A DNA stretch of 33,829 nt, from contig JAAXHD010000363.1 of NCBI GenBank assembly GCA_012271015.1, positions 1 to 33,829 on the forward strand, written 5' to 3'. Source of the stretch: Candidatus Poribacteria bacterium (GTDB lineage Bacteria > Poribacteria > WGA-4E > WGA-3G). Under the pieces are notes generated by a model. That model saw only the letters and a program-made list of their open reading frames with translations. It was not told the DNA's origin and did not search any database. Of this stretch, positions 16,501-22,765 are shown piece after piece (the stretch's first letter is position 1; every line of letters starts with the position of its first letter). Position numbers and translations under genes: made by a program.

Positions 16501-16833
16501 CGCCGGTATACCTAACATGAGGCGAGTGACAGGAACTTTAGGGTTTCCCGGTTCGTCAGTGAAACGGCAGTCAGCGTAATGCACCTCTTGGTAGCGAATA
16601 TTATCTCGGATTACCTCGGATATAGTCAGTTCCGGCAAGGTAAATTGAAGGGTGATTCCGTCTATTGATGTAGTTTGAGTAATCTCTGCGAAGGAATCGG
16701 GGTGTTTTTGCTGGGGTGTTTCCCCGCAAACCCCTCCTACGAAGGTGAGAACTTGGATGCTGAGTATAATACCAAACCTGAATAAAGCGTATACAGGTCT
16801 GTACTCCGCCCCTATTCGTTTTGAGAACAGCAT
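10504..16833 (-). CDS. porU: Giant PorU-like C25 (gingipain-family) protease with T9SS C-terminal domain
   Basis: The 2109-residue secreted protein has a signal peptide (FGIILSIQVLTFVGGVCG). A PorU-type N-terminal region follows, then a C25 domain with PTYVVLFGDGTFDFRG, YAGHGG (catalytic His936) and LVLSCYNGYFDKPG (catalytic Cys970). Downstream are several Ig-like regions, including a CARDB-like one (about residues 1310-1420), and a C-terminal FlgD/type-IX-sorting-like domain beginning FLNYPNPFPRKTTL. PorU cleaves sorting signals and attaches cargo to the cell surface. P. gingivalis PorU is about 1158 residues, so this is nearly twice as long, mostly after the catalytic domain. Two family A repeats are translated within it in different frames. 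No Shine-Dalgarno precedes the ATG. A T9SS-exported C25 protease rather than the sortase itself remains possible; the adjacent porV-like gene favours PorU. Confidence 0.83.
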   Translation of the reverse strand: MLFSKRIGAEYRPVYALFRFGIILSIQVLTFVGGVCGETPQQKHPDSFAEITQTTSIDGITLQFTLPELTISEVIRDNIRYQEVHYADCRFTDEPGNPKVPVTRLMLGIPAAATIEAVDVSAAPAETRTGVRLVPVPVFDIYESGSGDPSHKDSQHSASQHWSESGSAYLKGNGSFAGNRSYPGQPLARIVREGYIRSQRVIAVALYPVQYLPNTRQLRLYSRFTVNIRFSYAKQGGPLTAKRSGSQTFPDQRIVVPESEAFERAFSHQLLNAEQAAHFRAPQNRGNPAAPTLIPNGGNGTRYKLFIQGTGIYAVTAASLQNDWGVDLIGTHPARLRLTQGNRDVPVYISGAADGSFDPNDAIFFLGHKSKNRYSRWNVYWFTVDSSGRIPTRVPQITASPTDQTATQVPTFRSKVDFEEDHLTSNLEFVHTETVSPGDKHGWFDALDFWYWDGIKNGGDAAEMRLEFPLYDVAKSFDPPRISVDLQGGTPVSHEILVAINGVRIDFAKWEQQDTLTIGRTLRTWDTLKGSTKGEQNVLSLARVDSNVDDDTTRYPYHVYLNRFSVEYTRLFRAVADELWFRSPTTDTTSQKQLPGGRKLQYKIEAFRDPGIHIFETDGTHLTARMQGVNVESDVGGVSNPDSYNALFQVLDTRSTQFIAVSNTALRQPDRIEVVAPTDLATGVHGADYLIVTHPNFLSAAQRLAAWRMTPGGGGYRTKVVTTDDIYNTFSDGGVSSKAIKAFLRHAYQSWTPPAPTYVVLFGDGTFDFRGIDTDIHAEPPELTGYIPTHYIRTDSFGRTAADHWYATVSGHDEFTDFYIGRLSIENINQADAVVDKIINYEQTPPNGDWRRRIISVADDEVSNSGDFIFKKSLDEIAKDHTRLGYETVEVFLEDVIDQVEAHPADYPGLLPQRVAKDKIIEALGEGAVLAQYAGHGGRIVWAHEAIFDNASVDQVEETSKIPFMLVLSCYNGYFDKPGEPSMAEKLLRKERGGIIGMLSATRLTYGSGNDALNRIIFDMLFKRNIRQLGPLSFDSKVELLMTEGTGQIDIMMEYTLFGDPALQIAIANGEIQPTIETKTVAPGDTLRIASGHVKTATYDAATRTKRFVTDTTFNGSLTVKALFPGKTAVAQGISGPVRYYTGDVILTKTLTVNRGAYPAVTFSVPKNIASGDAHVEYYAQSDTTVAVGGDGFTVNIPKILDIKPELVGEDKFRISVQVSDEKEQLFLVLLEWRNPQNREWENVRLVPADPPPQSPKTEDGWWTVPEPLNAPTDGSAIRYNLQVTDIDNNTVTSDRLQYYPYVYPNLTIVEVNRTSRIGYGYNSKTEQWYLSADVQVEGESRNPPSKNTPIEVAFFSGNPDVDDDMLVDDDVNLLGTTRIRPNDWVQRTPLADSDNGKDVYEPDPLNTLPIATATLNLKDQLPLGTHDIFVYIDVTRTEADQPGNVLENDEEDNISYRRLFVDMGVAETAASGQITSLDRNCVITVPPGSFQETAVLAVRSLDEQEFATVGQSSADTTAKPSSNGMSNRAPLPGATAHGYEIVVGDQLSTVNPKNLLMVDNNIKLASPVAIDLNFDLGALRSQLTRELLGGTESEETPLEEEPNNLGVADTIDTAVASRARELGIYIFSSTLGSWTRLPSQQLADATGALQQRMHATNVSEENIGDSALRDVRIHPEGTRTGKYVLFFTGPQTYRLFLAPSVDDTRELGSLEIISSVEQLANFSTDFPSFRHGFSVNVEFNFEKPLAFGDVLTFNITALTQSVEVETDLDSPQQERRWYASGFRDDNQGTGTISYIELPPGTAMPEDKWTIFFLTDTEFQVEGERTGILRSQTDGNQPLRGTVEEPFSYKPYGLHFQLTQGERSFAPGDRFRFQTRPVGTIRATTDQLGPITLLYTDDAVPPDIQLTIGNQQHFISGDATDSEPLIGATLTDPSGLDYLTRPLLLEIGDAFGEYERINPEAYQVTHHPGSNQLVLTYPSPELEPREYEVRLTASDVHGNTDTNQITFRVHDALQLLSFLNYPNPFPRKTTLTCELTAPADSLVVKIYTLSGRLIRELSLPATPGFLMVEWDGRDADGVEVANGVYYAKLRVQRDGEKDITEILKMMKLR
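12183..12208. repeat. CTGAT-type repeat translated within porU
   Basis: CAGTTGATAACTGATCGCCG ACAACG inside the coding region matches the intergenic repeat style and encodes VVGDQLSTVN. The same VGDQ residues end the cupin at 1311, where the same repeat is read in the same phase. Confidence 0.5.
12781..12802 (-). repeat. Family A repeat within porU, copy 2
   Basis: The 22 bases are identical to those at 16695-16716 in the same gene. Here codons read PSKNTPI, in the CARDB-like region. Confidence 0.8.
16695..16716 (-). repeat. Family A repeat within porU, copy 3
   Basis: CCCCAGCAAAAACACCCCGA TT is read here as PQQKHPD just after the predicted signal peptide, a different frame from the copy at 12781-12802. 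The upstream bases GAGGGGTTTGCGGGGAAACA extend the element. Confidence 0.8.
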
Positions 16834-17174
16834 TCAGTTTTCAGTTTTCAGTTTTCAGTAGCCTTTGTAACAATAACGGTTATTTTTTACCTTCACATCC
16901 TCTTTACTGACTGCTGACAACTAACAACTATTCCTCCGATATCTTGAATACAAAACTTTGTGTTATAGGTGTTATGCAAAGGGAATATCCTTCATTTTTA
17001 ATTGTTGAATTAGACGAATGTCAAATCTTTTTAAGGAAATTCGCCTCCCAGAATCTTCTTGTCTTTCGGATGCCCAGATCCCAAACCCAGTTGCGACTTC
17101 ACCGAAAACCGTTGCGTATTGCCCCGCAAGCCCACACGCGGCTTGCACATGGAGCAACCCCCAGATTTAATAGT
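16834..17174. other. Gene-free gap with tandem CAGTTTT repeats and family B copy
   Basis: This 341-bp gap holds four tandem TTTTCAG-type heptamers directly before the porU start (about 16835-16860) and a CTGACTGCTGACAACTAACA stretch near 16912. A family B hairpin lies at 17123-17147. Short ORFs cross it on both strands but have no start context, so I see no gene. Confidence 0.6.
17123..17147 (+). repeat. Family B hairpin repeat, intergenic copy
   Basis: CCCGCAAGCCCACACGCGGC TTGCA has arms GCAAGCC and GGCTTGC around a seven-base loop. It differs from the copy inside the WD40 gene at a few positions, two of them in the loop. Confidence 0.75.
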
Positions 17175-18155
17175 TTAAAAAACCTTCAAAATAATTTTTC
17201 CGAAATTGCGATTCGCTTCCATATACTCATGTGCTTGCTGTGCTTGCGCTAACGGGAAAACCGTATCAATAATAGGTCGGATTTTGCCGCTCTTTAATTC
17301 AGGTAGCCAGCGATCCATAAACTGTTGCGTGACAGCGATTTTTTCTTCAATAGATCGAGTCCGCAGGACGGAGCCTATCAGCTGGATCCTGTTGCGCATC
17401 ACTGTATTGAGATTAATTTCTGTGGCTGAACCGCCGATTAACCCGAGTTGTAAAAGCCTACCCTTTGTTTTAAGCACAGAAAGGTTCCGTTCGAGATAAG
17501 GTGCTCCGATAAAGTCTACAACGACATCTACACCTTGTCCATCTGTCAAACGTAGAATCTCGGCAACGAAGTCGTTCTCTTTGTAGTTGATGCCCTCTAC
17601 TGCACCGAGTGCTTTACAATTTTCAATTTTCTCCGAGGTCCCTGCAGTGATAAAAACTTTGGCACCGGCATGATGCGAAATTTGAATACCAGCAGTGCCA
17701 ACACCACTCCCACCAGCATGAATCAGGATTGTCTCACCCGCCGATAATCTGCCCTGGGTAAAAATGTTATCACTTGCCGTAAAAAATACTTCAGGCACCG
17801 CGGCGGCTTGTTCAAAAGTCCACTCGTCAGGCATCGGCATTGCCATGCGGTAATCAATGACGGCTTGCTCCGCATAACCGCCACCGCCGACGAGTCCAAA
17901 AACGCGGTCTCCTTTCGACACACCTTTTACAGCACTACCCATTGCTGAAATAGTGCCAGCGATCTCCAAGCCGAGTACCTCCGAATCACCTGGCGGCGGG
18001 GGATATCCACCACGTCGTTGAATCATATCGGCTCGATTTAAGGCAGTCGCATGGACATCCACCAAGACTTGTGTTTCTGTTGGATTTAGCGATGGGACTT
18101 CGCCTAATTGCAAGACTTCCGGTCCGCCATCGCCTGTTCTAATAATAGCTTTCAA
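17175..18155 (-). CDS. NAD(P)H:quinone oxidoreductase, PIG3-type, zinc-independent MDR family
   Basis: The 326-residue protein belongs to the medium-chain dehydrogenase/reductase superfamily and most resembles the PIG3/quinone oxidoreductase branch. It begins MKAIIRTGDGGPEVLQLGEVP and has ALNRADMIQRRGGYPPPPG, LGLEIAGTI and GDRVFGLVGGGGYAEQ. The dinucleotide-binding IHAGGSGVGTAGIQ is near residues 145-158, and it ends HEYMEANRNFGKIIL. No structural or catalytic zinc cysteines are seen. It would reduce quinones or related carbonyls with NADPH in the cytoplasm. The start is a TTG with GGGG eight bases upstream, and it gives the family's usual N-terminus. It is monocistronic by context and divergent from the HepT-like gene. 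Confidence 0.92.
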   Translation of the reverse strand: MKAIIRTGDGGPEVLQLGEVPSLNPTETQVLVDVHATALNRADMIQRRGGYPPPPGDSEVLGLEIAGTISAMGSAVKGVSKGDRVFGLVGGGGYAEQAVIDYRMAMPMPDEWTFEQAAAVPEVFFTASDNIFTQGRLSAGETILIHAGGSGVGTAGIQISHHAGAKVFITAGTSEKIENCKALGAVEGINYKENDFVAEILRLTDGQGVDVVVDFIGAPYLERNLSVLKTKGRLLQLGLIGGSATEINLNTVMRNRIQLIGSVLRTRSIEEKIAVTQQFMDRWLPELKSGKIRPIIDTVFPLAQAQQAHEYMEANRNFGKIILKVF

Positions 18156-18210
18156 TGTTTTTACCCCGTTTTCTGCTTTTAAATATTACACCTAATTTTA
18201 TCATATTTAG

Positions 18211-18290
18211 AAAGGTTACACCAACTTTTAGTGGCAACGGATACCTTGTTCACTCTTTGAAAATTAAATAAGAAGGTTACAACCTTTTAA
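18211..18290. promoter_or_regulatory. Spaced AAGGTTACA repeats upstream of the HepT-like gene
   Basis: AAAGGTTACACCAACTTTTA at 18211 and GAAGGTTACAACCTTTTAAG at 18272 are imperfect direct repeats 61 bp apart. The second also contains the palindrome AAGGTTaCAACCTT. They lie in the divergent promoter region and could be an operator pair; function is unproven. Confidence 0.35.
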
Positions 18291-18359
18291 GTCTACCAAC
18301 GTCTAAAAGAATTGAGTACCTCAGAAGAACAAAAAACTATACAAGAAGAGGAAGAGAAA

Positions 18360-18833
18360 ATGGGAAAAAGGAATGTGAGAAACCCAAAGAAAACTGCGAA
18401 TCGCCGATTCAATCCGGTAAAAGCAAAGTTGGAATCCATAAATGAATGTTTTGACCAATTACGGCATGGACTGCCAGCGAATCAAAAAGAATATATCGAA
18501 GCGGACAGGATTACACATTCTTATGTTAAAAGCTGTTTCCTTATGATTATCCAACGCGCTGTGGACATCAACAATGTTATTATCGAATTTAGCGGACAAA
18601 CACCGCCACAGCAAAAGCACCACAGTTTCCGAGCCTTACATCAAAGTAGTGCTATTGATCGAGAAACCATGGATTTTTTCATGAAGGCTTTGGATTGCTA
18701 CGAGAAGATCGCGAATCCCTACCAAGAACTCGCTCCTTCAGAACTCTATGATACCGCTCTCCAACTTCTGGAGTACGGTGAAGCCTACACCCACCAACTC
18801 GAGAATTTCTTCGTGAATCTTTCACCTTCATAA
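18360..18833 (+). CDS. HepT-like (DUF86) protein lacking the RNase motif
   Basis: The 157-residue protein has a basic N-terminus, then a helical domain whose order matches HepT toxins: FDQLRHGLP, ADRITHSYVKSCFLMIIQRAVDINNVIIEF, a middle RETMDFFMKAL and a last helix. Where HepT has the RNxxxxHxY catalytic motif, this protein has YEKIANPY, keeping only the tyrosine. HepT works with the MNT nucleotidyltransferase antitoxin, and none is nearby. It is therefore probably a non-toxic derivative or an unrelated helical protein. I chose the ATG at 18360 because GAGGA lies seven bases upstream; a TTG at 18312 has no site. Family assignment is by eye and moderate. Confidence 0.62.
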   Translation: MGKRNVRNPKKTANRRFNPVKAKLESINECFDQLRHGLPANQKEYIEADRITHSYVKSCFLMIIQRAVDINNVIIEFSGQTPPQQKHHSFRALHQSSAIDRETMDFFMKALDCYEKIANPYQELAPSELYDTALQLLEYGEAYTHQLENFFVNLSPS

Positions 18834-18834
18834 A

Positions 18835-18863
18835 AATAGGCGCGGTTACTAACCGCGCCTATT
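18835..18863. terminator. Intrinsic terminator, perfect 13-bp stem
   Basis: AATAGGCGCGGTT and AACCGCGCCTATT pair perfectly around the loop ACT. On the minus strand the stem is followed by a T-run (TTTTTA), so it best terminates the lipoprotein gene. It also lies two bases after the stop of the plus-strand HepT-like gene and may serve both convergent genes. Confidence 0.85.
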
Positions 18864-18900
18864 CTACTGGATGATTGGGTATAAACCGTATCTATCCGAT

Positions 18901-19689
18901 TTAGTTAAACTCAACAATACCGCCTGTCCCTTTGAGCACCATATCTGGTTTAAGCAGAATCTGCTCTTCGGATTCCAACTTTAACCCAGTTGGATAGAGA
19001 ACGTAAGCAATTCTGAGCGGGAGATATTTACCTAAATCGGCAAGCCTATCCATACGGCTCTTAAATATTTGCTGTTCGCTCTGCTGGGTCTGATAGGCGT
19101 ACCAATACTTGAGATACGATCCAATACGATTGTTAAAAATCATCTCACCGGAGTTTGCGTCAATGACCCTGACGCGGGTAAGCCCTCTCGCAGTAAGGCG
19201 GGTGCGAATATAGGTGGATGTGCCGGAAATTCCGCCTTGTCTACCCTGTTTCATAAGAAGTTGGTTGTAGTCCTGATCGGTTATCCTCGGTTCTTCCACC
19301 CTTCCGATGATAACCATATCAGCACTGAGTTCCTGTCCGAGCTTCGCTGCCAAGGCAGGATCTGCGTAGACCTGCTCCACCGTTAATCCTAACTCTGTGA
19401 GTTTATCATCAACCGGTTTAACTTTGTTTGAGATGTCGTAAACCCACTCTGCCTCTTTGAATATCAACTCCAAGCGGGTTGCGAGGTTCACGCCAACTCG
19501 TCCAGCTAACTTGCCAACGTCCTCTGCTGCTCCTGCTTTAGCAAAGAATGGAACAATTGCAATGCGTTTTGCATCACTAATCGGGGGTGGGGTATCAATG
19601 TCAATGTGACCATCCTCTGGACCACCAATACAGCCCGCCATTGCGATGCAGAGAAGCGATATAAATAGAAGTGTAAAGAAACGTGCCAC
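18901..19689 (-). CDS. Lipoprotein with LpoB/CsgG-like fold, function unknown
   Basis: The 263-residue protein starts ARFFTLLFISLLCIAMAGC, a lipoprotein signal with lipobox MAGC, so it should be membrane-attached outside the cytoplasm. The mature part has KRIAIVPFFAKAG, then a helix and LGQELSADMVIIGRVEEP, the alpha/beta layout of CsgG/LpoB-like domains. A stretch of variable Gln/Ser-rich sequence (YAYQTQQSEQQIFKSRMDRLADLG) follows. I chose the GTG at 19689 because ATAGGAGG lies seven bases before it and it gives a clean signal peptide; the frame extends upstream to 19773. A good promoter lies at 19864-19893 and a terminator follows the stop, so it is probably a single-gene unit. The fold call is tentative. 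Confidence 0.75.
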   Translation of the reverse strand: MARFFTLLFISLLCIAMAGCIGGPEDGHIDIDTPPPISDAKRIAIVPFFAKAGAAEDVGKLAGRVGVNLATRLELIFKEAEWVYDISNKVKPVDDKLTELGLTVEQVYADPALAAKLGQELSADMVIIGRVEEPRITDQDYNQLLMKQGRQGGISGTSTYIRTRLTARGLTRVRVIDANSGEMIFNNRIGSYLKYWYAYQTQQSEQQIFKSRMDRLADLGKYLPLRIAYVLYPTGLKLESEEQILLKPDMVLKGTGGIVEFN

Positions 19690-19863
19690 TGAAGTGCCTC
19701 CTATAATTTTCTTTCGGCGTAATTTGAAAGCCGTTGGGGAAGTTGCAAAGTATGCTAAAATTTTGAAGCGCATCGTGACTTTTCAAACCCTTTTGAATGT
19801 TACAAGGACTTTAGACACCTCGCGACTTTAGATTTTACTTTACAACCCCCTACATTTCCTAAC

Positions 19864-19893
19864 AACATACCATAAATTACAGAAATAAGTCAA
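19864..19893 (-). promoter_or_regulatory. Sigma-70-type promoter for the lipoprotein gene
   Basis: On the minus strand TTGACT (19888-19893) and TATGTT (19864-19869) are separated by 18 bp. This falls immediately after the stop of the upstream gene and gives a leader of about 170 bases before the GTG start. Confidence 0.5.
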
Positions 19894-19897
19894 GCAT

Positions 19898-20860
19898 TTA
19901 TCCAATCGCTAATGCTCGAACTTCTCCAAATTCATGATCGAGTTTGGTCCACGAATCGCCAGAATCTGCGCTACGGTAGAGTTGTCCACTCACGCTGCAA
20001 GCGATGAGAAGGTCGTTGAACTGCGGATTGTGAGCAAAACACCAAATTGTACTATTTGCTGTTCTACCGATGTCAGCGCGGTTCCACGTCTGCCCAGCAT
20101 CACGTGTCGAGAAGATACCGCCCTGATCACCCGGAGGACCGTTCCCGGCACCGATAAAGACCCGACCAGCATCGCCATTGAGGAAAAACGCCGCACGACA
20201 ATAGGGCCACGGATAGTGTGCCTTGACATTTAGTGGGGTCCACTGTTGTCCCATGTCTGTCGTTACACAGACATCGTTGTTTGTCGCCGCGATGATCGTT
20301 TTAGGTGAACCGGGGACTACACAGAGCCCGTGGATGTCAAGGCTACTGAGACCCTCACTGCGCTCAACCCATGTTTCACCGCCATCTCTACTGAGACGCA
20401 TTCCATCAATCTCAATTCCAGCATAGAGCGTTTCCGAATCTTCCGGATCGACCACGAACGTTGTGACGCGCGGGATAATCGGAACACCTTCACATTCTTG
20501 TGCGAGATCGACGTTGAGTTGATTCCAGTTATCACCACCATCAGTGGATTTGAAAAGCGCAGAGGGACACGTACCCGCATAGAGTGTGTTCGGTGTCCTT
20601 GGATCAACAGTGATTGCCCAAACTTCCAATTCATCCATAGGACTTGAGAGACGATGCCATGATTCAGCGGCATCGTTTGATCGGAAGATACCTTTTTCAG
20701 TCCCGGCATAGAGGATGTCCGAGTTACTTGGATTAACCGCTATGGCACGAACGTCGGCTTCTGGAAAAAGTTCATTACTCGCCCTGCGCCATGTGTCTCC
20801 GTTGTCAGTACTGCGCCAGACGCTTTGTCCAATGGTTCCGGCATAGAGTGTAGGTTGCAT
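19898..20860 (-). CDS. Asp-box (BNR) propeller protein
   Basis: The 320-residue protein has seven Asp-box motifs of the S-x-D-x-G-x-T-W form: RSTDNGDTW, RSNDAAESW, KSTDGGDNW, LSRDGGETW, VTTDMGQQW, STRDAGQTW and RSADSGDSW. They alternate with LYAGT strands (DILYAGTEKGIF), which suggests one beta-propeller of the sortilin/photosystem-assembly (Ycf48) style. Sialidase catalytic residues are not evident, so it should not be called a glycosidase. No signal peptide is seen. GGAGG lies 13 bases before the ATG, longer than ideal. It follows the M30-like protease gene by 73 bp on the same strand. Function is unknown. Confidence 0.82.
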   Translation of the reverse strand: MQPTLYAGTIGQSVWRSTDNGDTWRRASNELFPEADVRAIAVNPSNSDILYAGTEKGIFRSNDAAESWHRLSSPMDELEVWAITVDPRTPNTLYAGTCPSALFKSTDGGDNWNQLNVDLAQECEGVPIIPRVTTFVVDPEDSETLYAGIEIDGMRLSRDGGETWVERSEGLSSLDIHGLCVVPGSPKTIIAATNNDVCVTTDMGQQWTPLNVKAHYPWPYCRAAFFLNGDAGRVFIGAGNGPPGDQGGIFSTRDAGQTWNRADIGRTANSTIWCFAHNPQFNDLLIACSVSGQLYRSADSGDSWTKLDHEFGEVRALAIG

Positions 20861-20933
20861 TTTTTAACTATTGCCTCCTGATCTGCCCTCCATTATATTT
20901 CGGGCAGGTTTAACGTTAAAGTTTTAAACCACT

Positions 20934-22697
20934 TTACTTATCCGCAAGGTAAATTAAAGAACCTGTACCAACAGATATCGAATCAAGCGAAACCTGATAT
21001 ATCATAGACTTCGGTTCTATTTCTGGTTCAAGAAGGAACGAGAATCGATACAGCCGGTTATCCTGTGAATCCTGTGTTATGAGATACATCGGCTGTGCTT
21101 CCCGATAGAGCCGTTCCGTCTTGCTGTCAGAGAGTTTTAGTGTCACAGTAGGCGTTAGCCCGACAAGGGGTTCAGCCGATTCAGCGATGATGTCCCAGTA
21201 ACGCGGATGTACTGGATTCGGAAGCGCAGCGGTAATGAAGGTAATATGCGCGCCGCGGGTTGCACTATATTGGTATGTCGAGTCGTGCGCTTGGAGGTTG
21301 ATTGACTCCATATGCAAACTGGGGACAAGAAGCACTTCTGTAGCAGTACTCGCCAACACAAGAGAGCCAGCATTACCAGCTGATAATTTTATCTCCTTGA
21401 TGTCAATGTTACCAGTGTTGTGAAATTCAATTGCATGAACGGCACTACTCGCTGGGGAACTACTTGAGAATCCAAGTGTTAACCCCTCGGCATCTCTAAA
21501 GCCGATATAATCCGCAGAAAAATTACTCAACTGTCCCCGTTGCGCGCCGCTTGGATAGGAGTAATGCCAGCGGCGAGGCGTAAGAGAAAGTCTGACAGCC
21601 CGATACTCAGATAGATAGTTCGCTAATTTCCATTCGATGAAGATGTCGGAAATTGTCTGGGTTACCCCTCGAGATGCGAGAGCATCTGAGATACCAGTGA
21701 GCGATGTACCACGATTTTGGACAATTTCGATCAGCGTTCCAATACCTCCGTACTGCTCGTGAAGATAAAGCATCCACAAGAAGGCAGCGCCGTAGTGTGG
21801 TAACGAATCCGCATTTCCGTCCGGCCACGTTACAAGCGAGACAGATGGCATCCTTTCAAATGCCGCTATATGTTCTTGCAAAGAATAACCGCAGAGAAAT
21901 GCGGCATACGTTGCACATCCCTCATCAACCCAGGTTACTTCCCTCGAATCATGGCGCCAATTGAGGAGATGTTGAAATTCATGTGCAATAACACTGTGTG
22001 CTCTTTCGCTGTTCGGATTGAGAGGTTGCGTATCAATATATAACATCTCCGCTTCGTTACTACGAATCGGAAACCCCCGGAAACCTGGATTTCGAAGTAA
22101 ACCCCGTTGCTGGTCCGCCGGATTGAAAAAACCTGCTGTGTAACGATCTGCGCCGCGAGCATCTTGAATATTGAGTAGAAGTAAGATAACCCTGCCGTTT
22201 TCATCAATATCCGGTGGGGCTCCGAAAAACTTCGTCAATGTCGGATAAATCCCTTGTTGTGGATTCGCTGGCGTGGTAGCGTCAAAAGCGCGGATCATCG
22301 TCTGCACGGTTCTGGCGGTAACCCGTGTGTTCCACTCAGCCTCTTCCACAAAAACATAACAGAAACTACCTACACCACGTAGAACGGCGGAGACAGTGTA
22401 CTGTTGCATACTCCTGAAATCAGGGGCGAAGAAGGTTCGTTCTGTGCCAATTGGCAAAGCAGGAGCAGCAGGCAAGGCAGGAGCAGTTCGGTTTCCCGGT
22501 GGAAAAAGTTGCTGTGGAACGTCTGTAGCATCAATTGCAAACTTTGGATTTGACAGATGTGGTGTCCCGCAGAGATATGCTGAACTGCTGTAGGGATACC
22601 CCAAAAGCAATAATACCAAGATGACAAGATATGGGCGCGACAAACGACTCGGATGGAGGCTAAGTTGAGCTGCTCGCTTGCGTATTAAACGTATCAT
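20934..22697 (-). CDS. Secreted zinc metalloprotease, M30 (hyicolysin)-like
   Basis: The 587-residue protein has a signal peptide (LVILVLLLLGYPYSSSA) and an Ala/Pro linker, then a gluzincin-type zinc site. HEFQH is at residues 239-243 in SVIAHEFQHLLNW, and WVDEG has Glu259 as the likely third zinc ligand. This arrangement matches peptidase family M30. The C-terminal 200 residues look like beta-sandwich domains without a type IX sorting motif. No Shine-Dalgarno is evident. The last seven codons (LIYLADK) are read antisense through a family C repeat copy at 20942-20960, so the natural C-terminus may have been replaced. It lies 68 bp downstream of the TPR gene and 73 bp before the Asp-box gene. 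Confidence 0.8.
   Translation of the reverse strand: MIRLIRKRAAQLSLHPSRLSRPYLVILVLLLLGYPYSSSAYLCGTPHLSNPKFAIDATDVPQQLFPPGNRTAPALPAAPALPIGTERTFFAPDFRSMQQYTVSAVLRGVGSFCYVFVEEAEWNTRVTARTVQTMIRAFDATTPANPQQGIYPTLTKFFGAPPDIDENGRVILLLLNIQDARGADRYTAGFFNPADQQRGLLRNPGFRGFPIRSNEAEMLYIDTQPLNPNSERAHSVIAHEFQHLLNWRHDSREVTWVDEGCATYAAFLCGYSLQEHIAAFERMPSVSLVTWPDGNADSLPHYGAAFLWMLYLHEQYGGIGTLIEIVQNRGTSLTGISDALASRGVTQTISDIFIEWKLANYLSEYRAVRLSLTPRRWHYSYPSGAQRGQLSNFSADYIGFRDAEGLTLGFSSSSPASSAVHAIEFHNTGNIDIKEIKLSAGNAGSLVLASTATEVLLVPSLHMESINLQAHDSTYQYSATRGAHITFITAALPNPVHPRYWDIIAESAEPLVGLTPTVTLKLSDSKTERLYREAQPMYLITQDSQDNRLYRFSFLLEPEIEPKSMIYQVSLDSISVGTGSLIYLADK
20942..20960 (+). repeat. Family C repeat core at the 3' end of the M30-like gene
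   Basis: CCGCAAGGTAAATTAAAGA differs from the anmK core by one missing A and a terminal change. It covers the final codons of the minus-strand protease gene. Confidence 0.55.
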
Positions 22698-22765
22698 TTT
22701 TCTAACTATGGGAATCTGGGCAATGTAATGGAGTAACGCCCAAGAGTAATAAATTAAAAAATAGT

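Noticed and set aside
16616-16645. CCGGCAAGGTAAATTGAAG in porU as another family C copy
   Set aside because: It has an extra base and encodes a normal strand (LQFTLPEL). The match is too short to separate from chance.
10504-16833. Frameshifted fusion of two genes in the 2109-residue ORF
   Set aside because: The frame is continuous, with a signal peptide, catalytic pair and terminal domain in a sensible order, and no internal start stands out.
16972-17157. Minus-strand ORF in the gap after porU
   Set aside because: It crosses a family B hairpin and a repeat-rich gap, has no ribosome binding site and matches no family I recognise.
18312-18359. TTG start at 18312 for the HepT-like gene
   Set aside because: There is no Shine-Dalgarno there, whereas the ATG at 18360 has GAGGA at ideal spacing.
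19898-20860. Sialidase or glycoside hydrolase call for the Asp-box protein
   Set aside because: Asp boxes alone do not show catalysis. I see no arginine triad or signal peptide.
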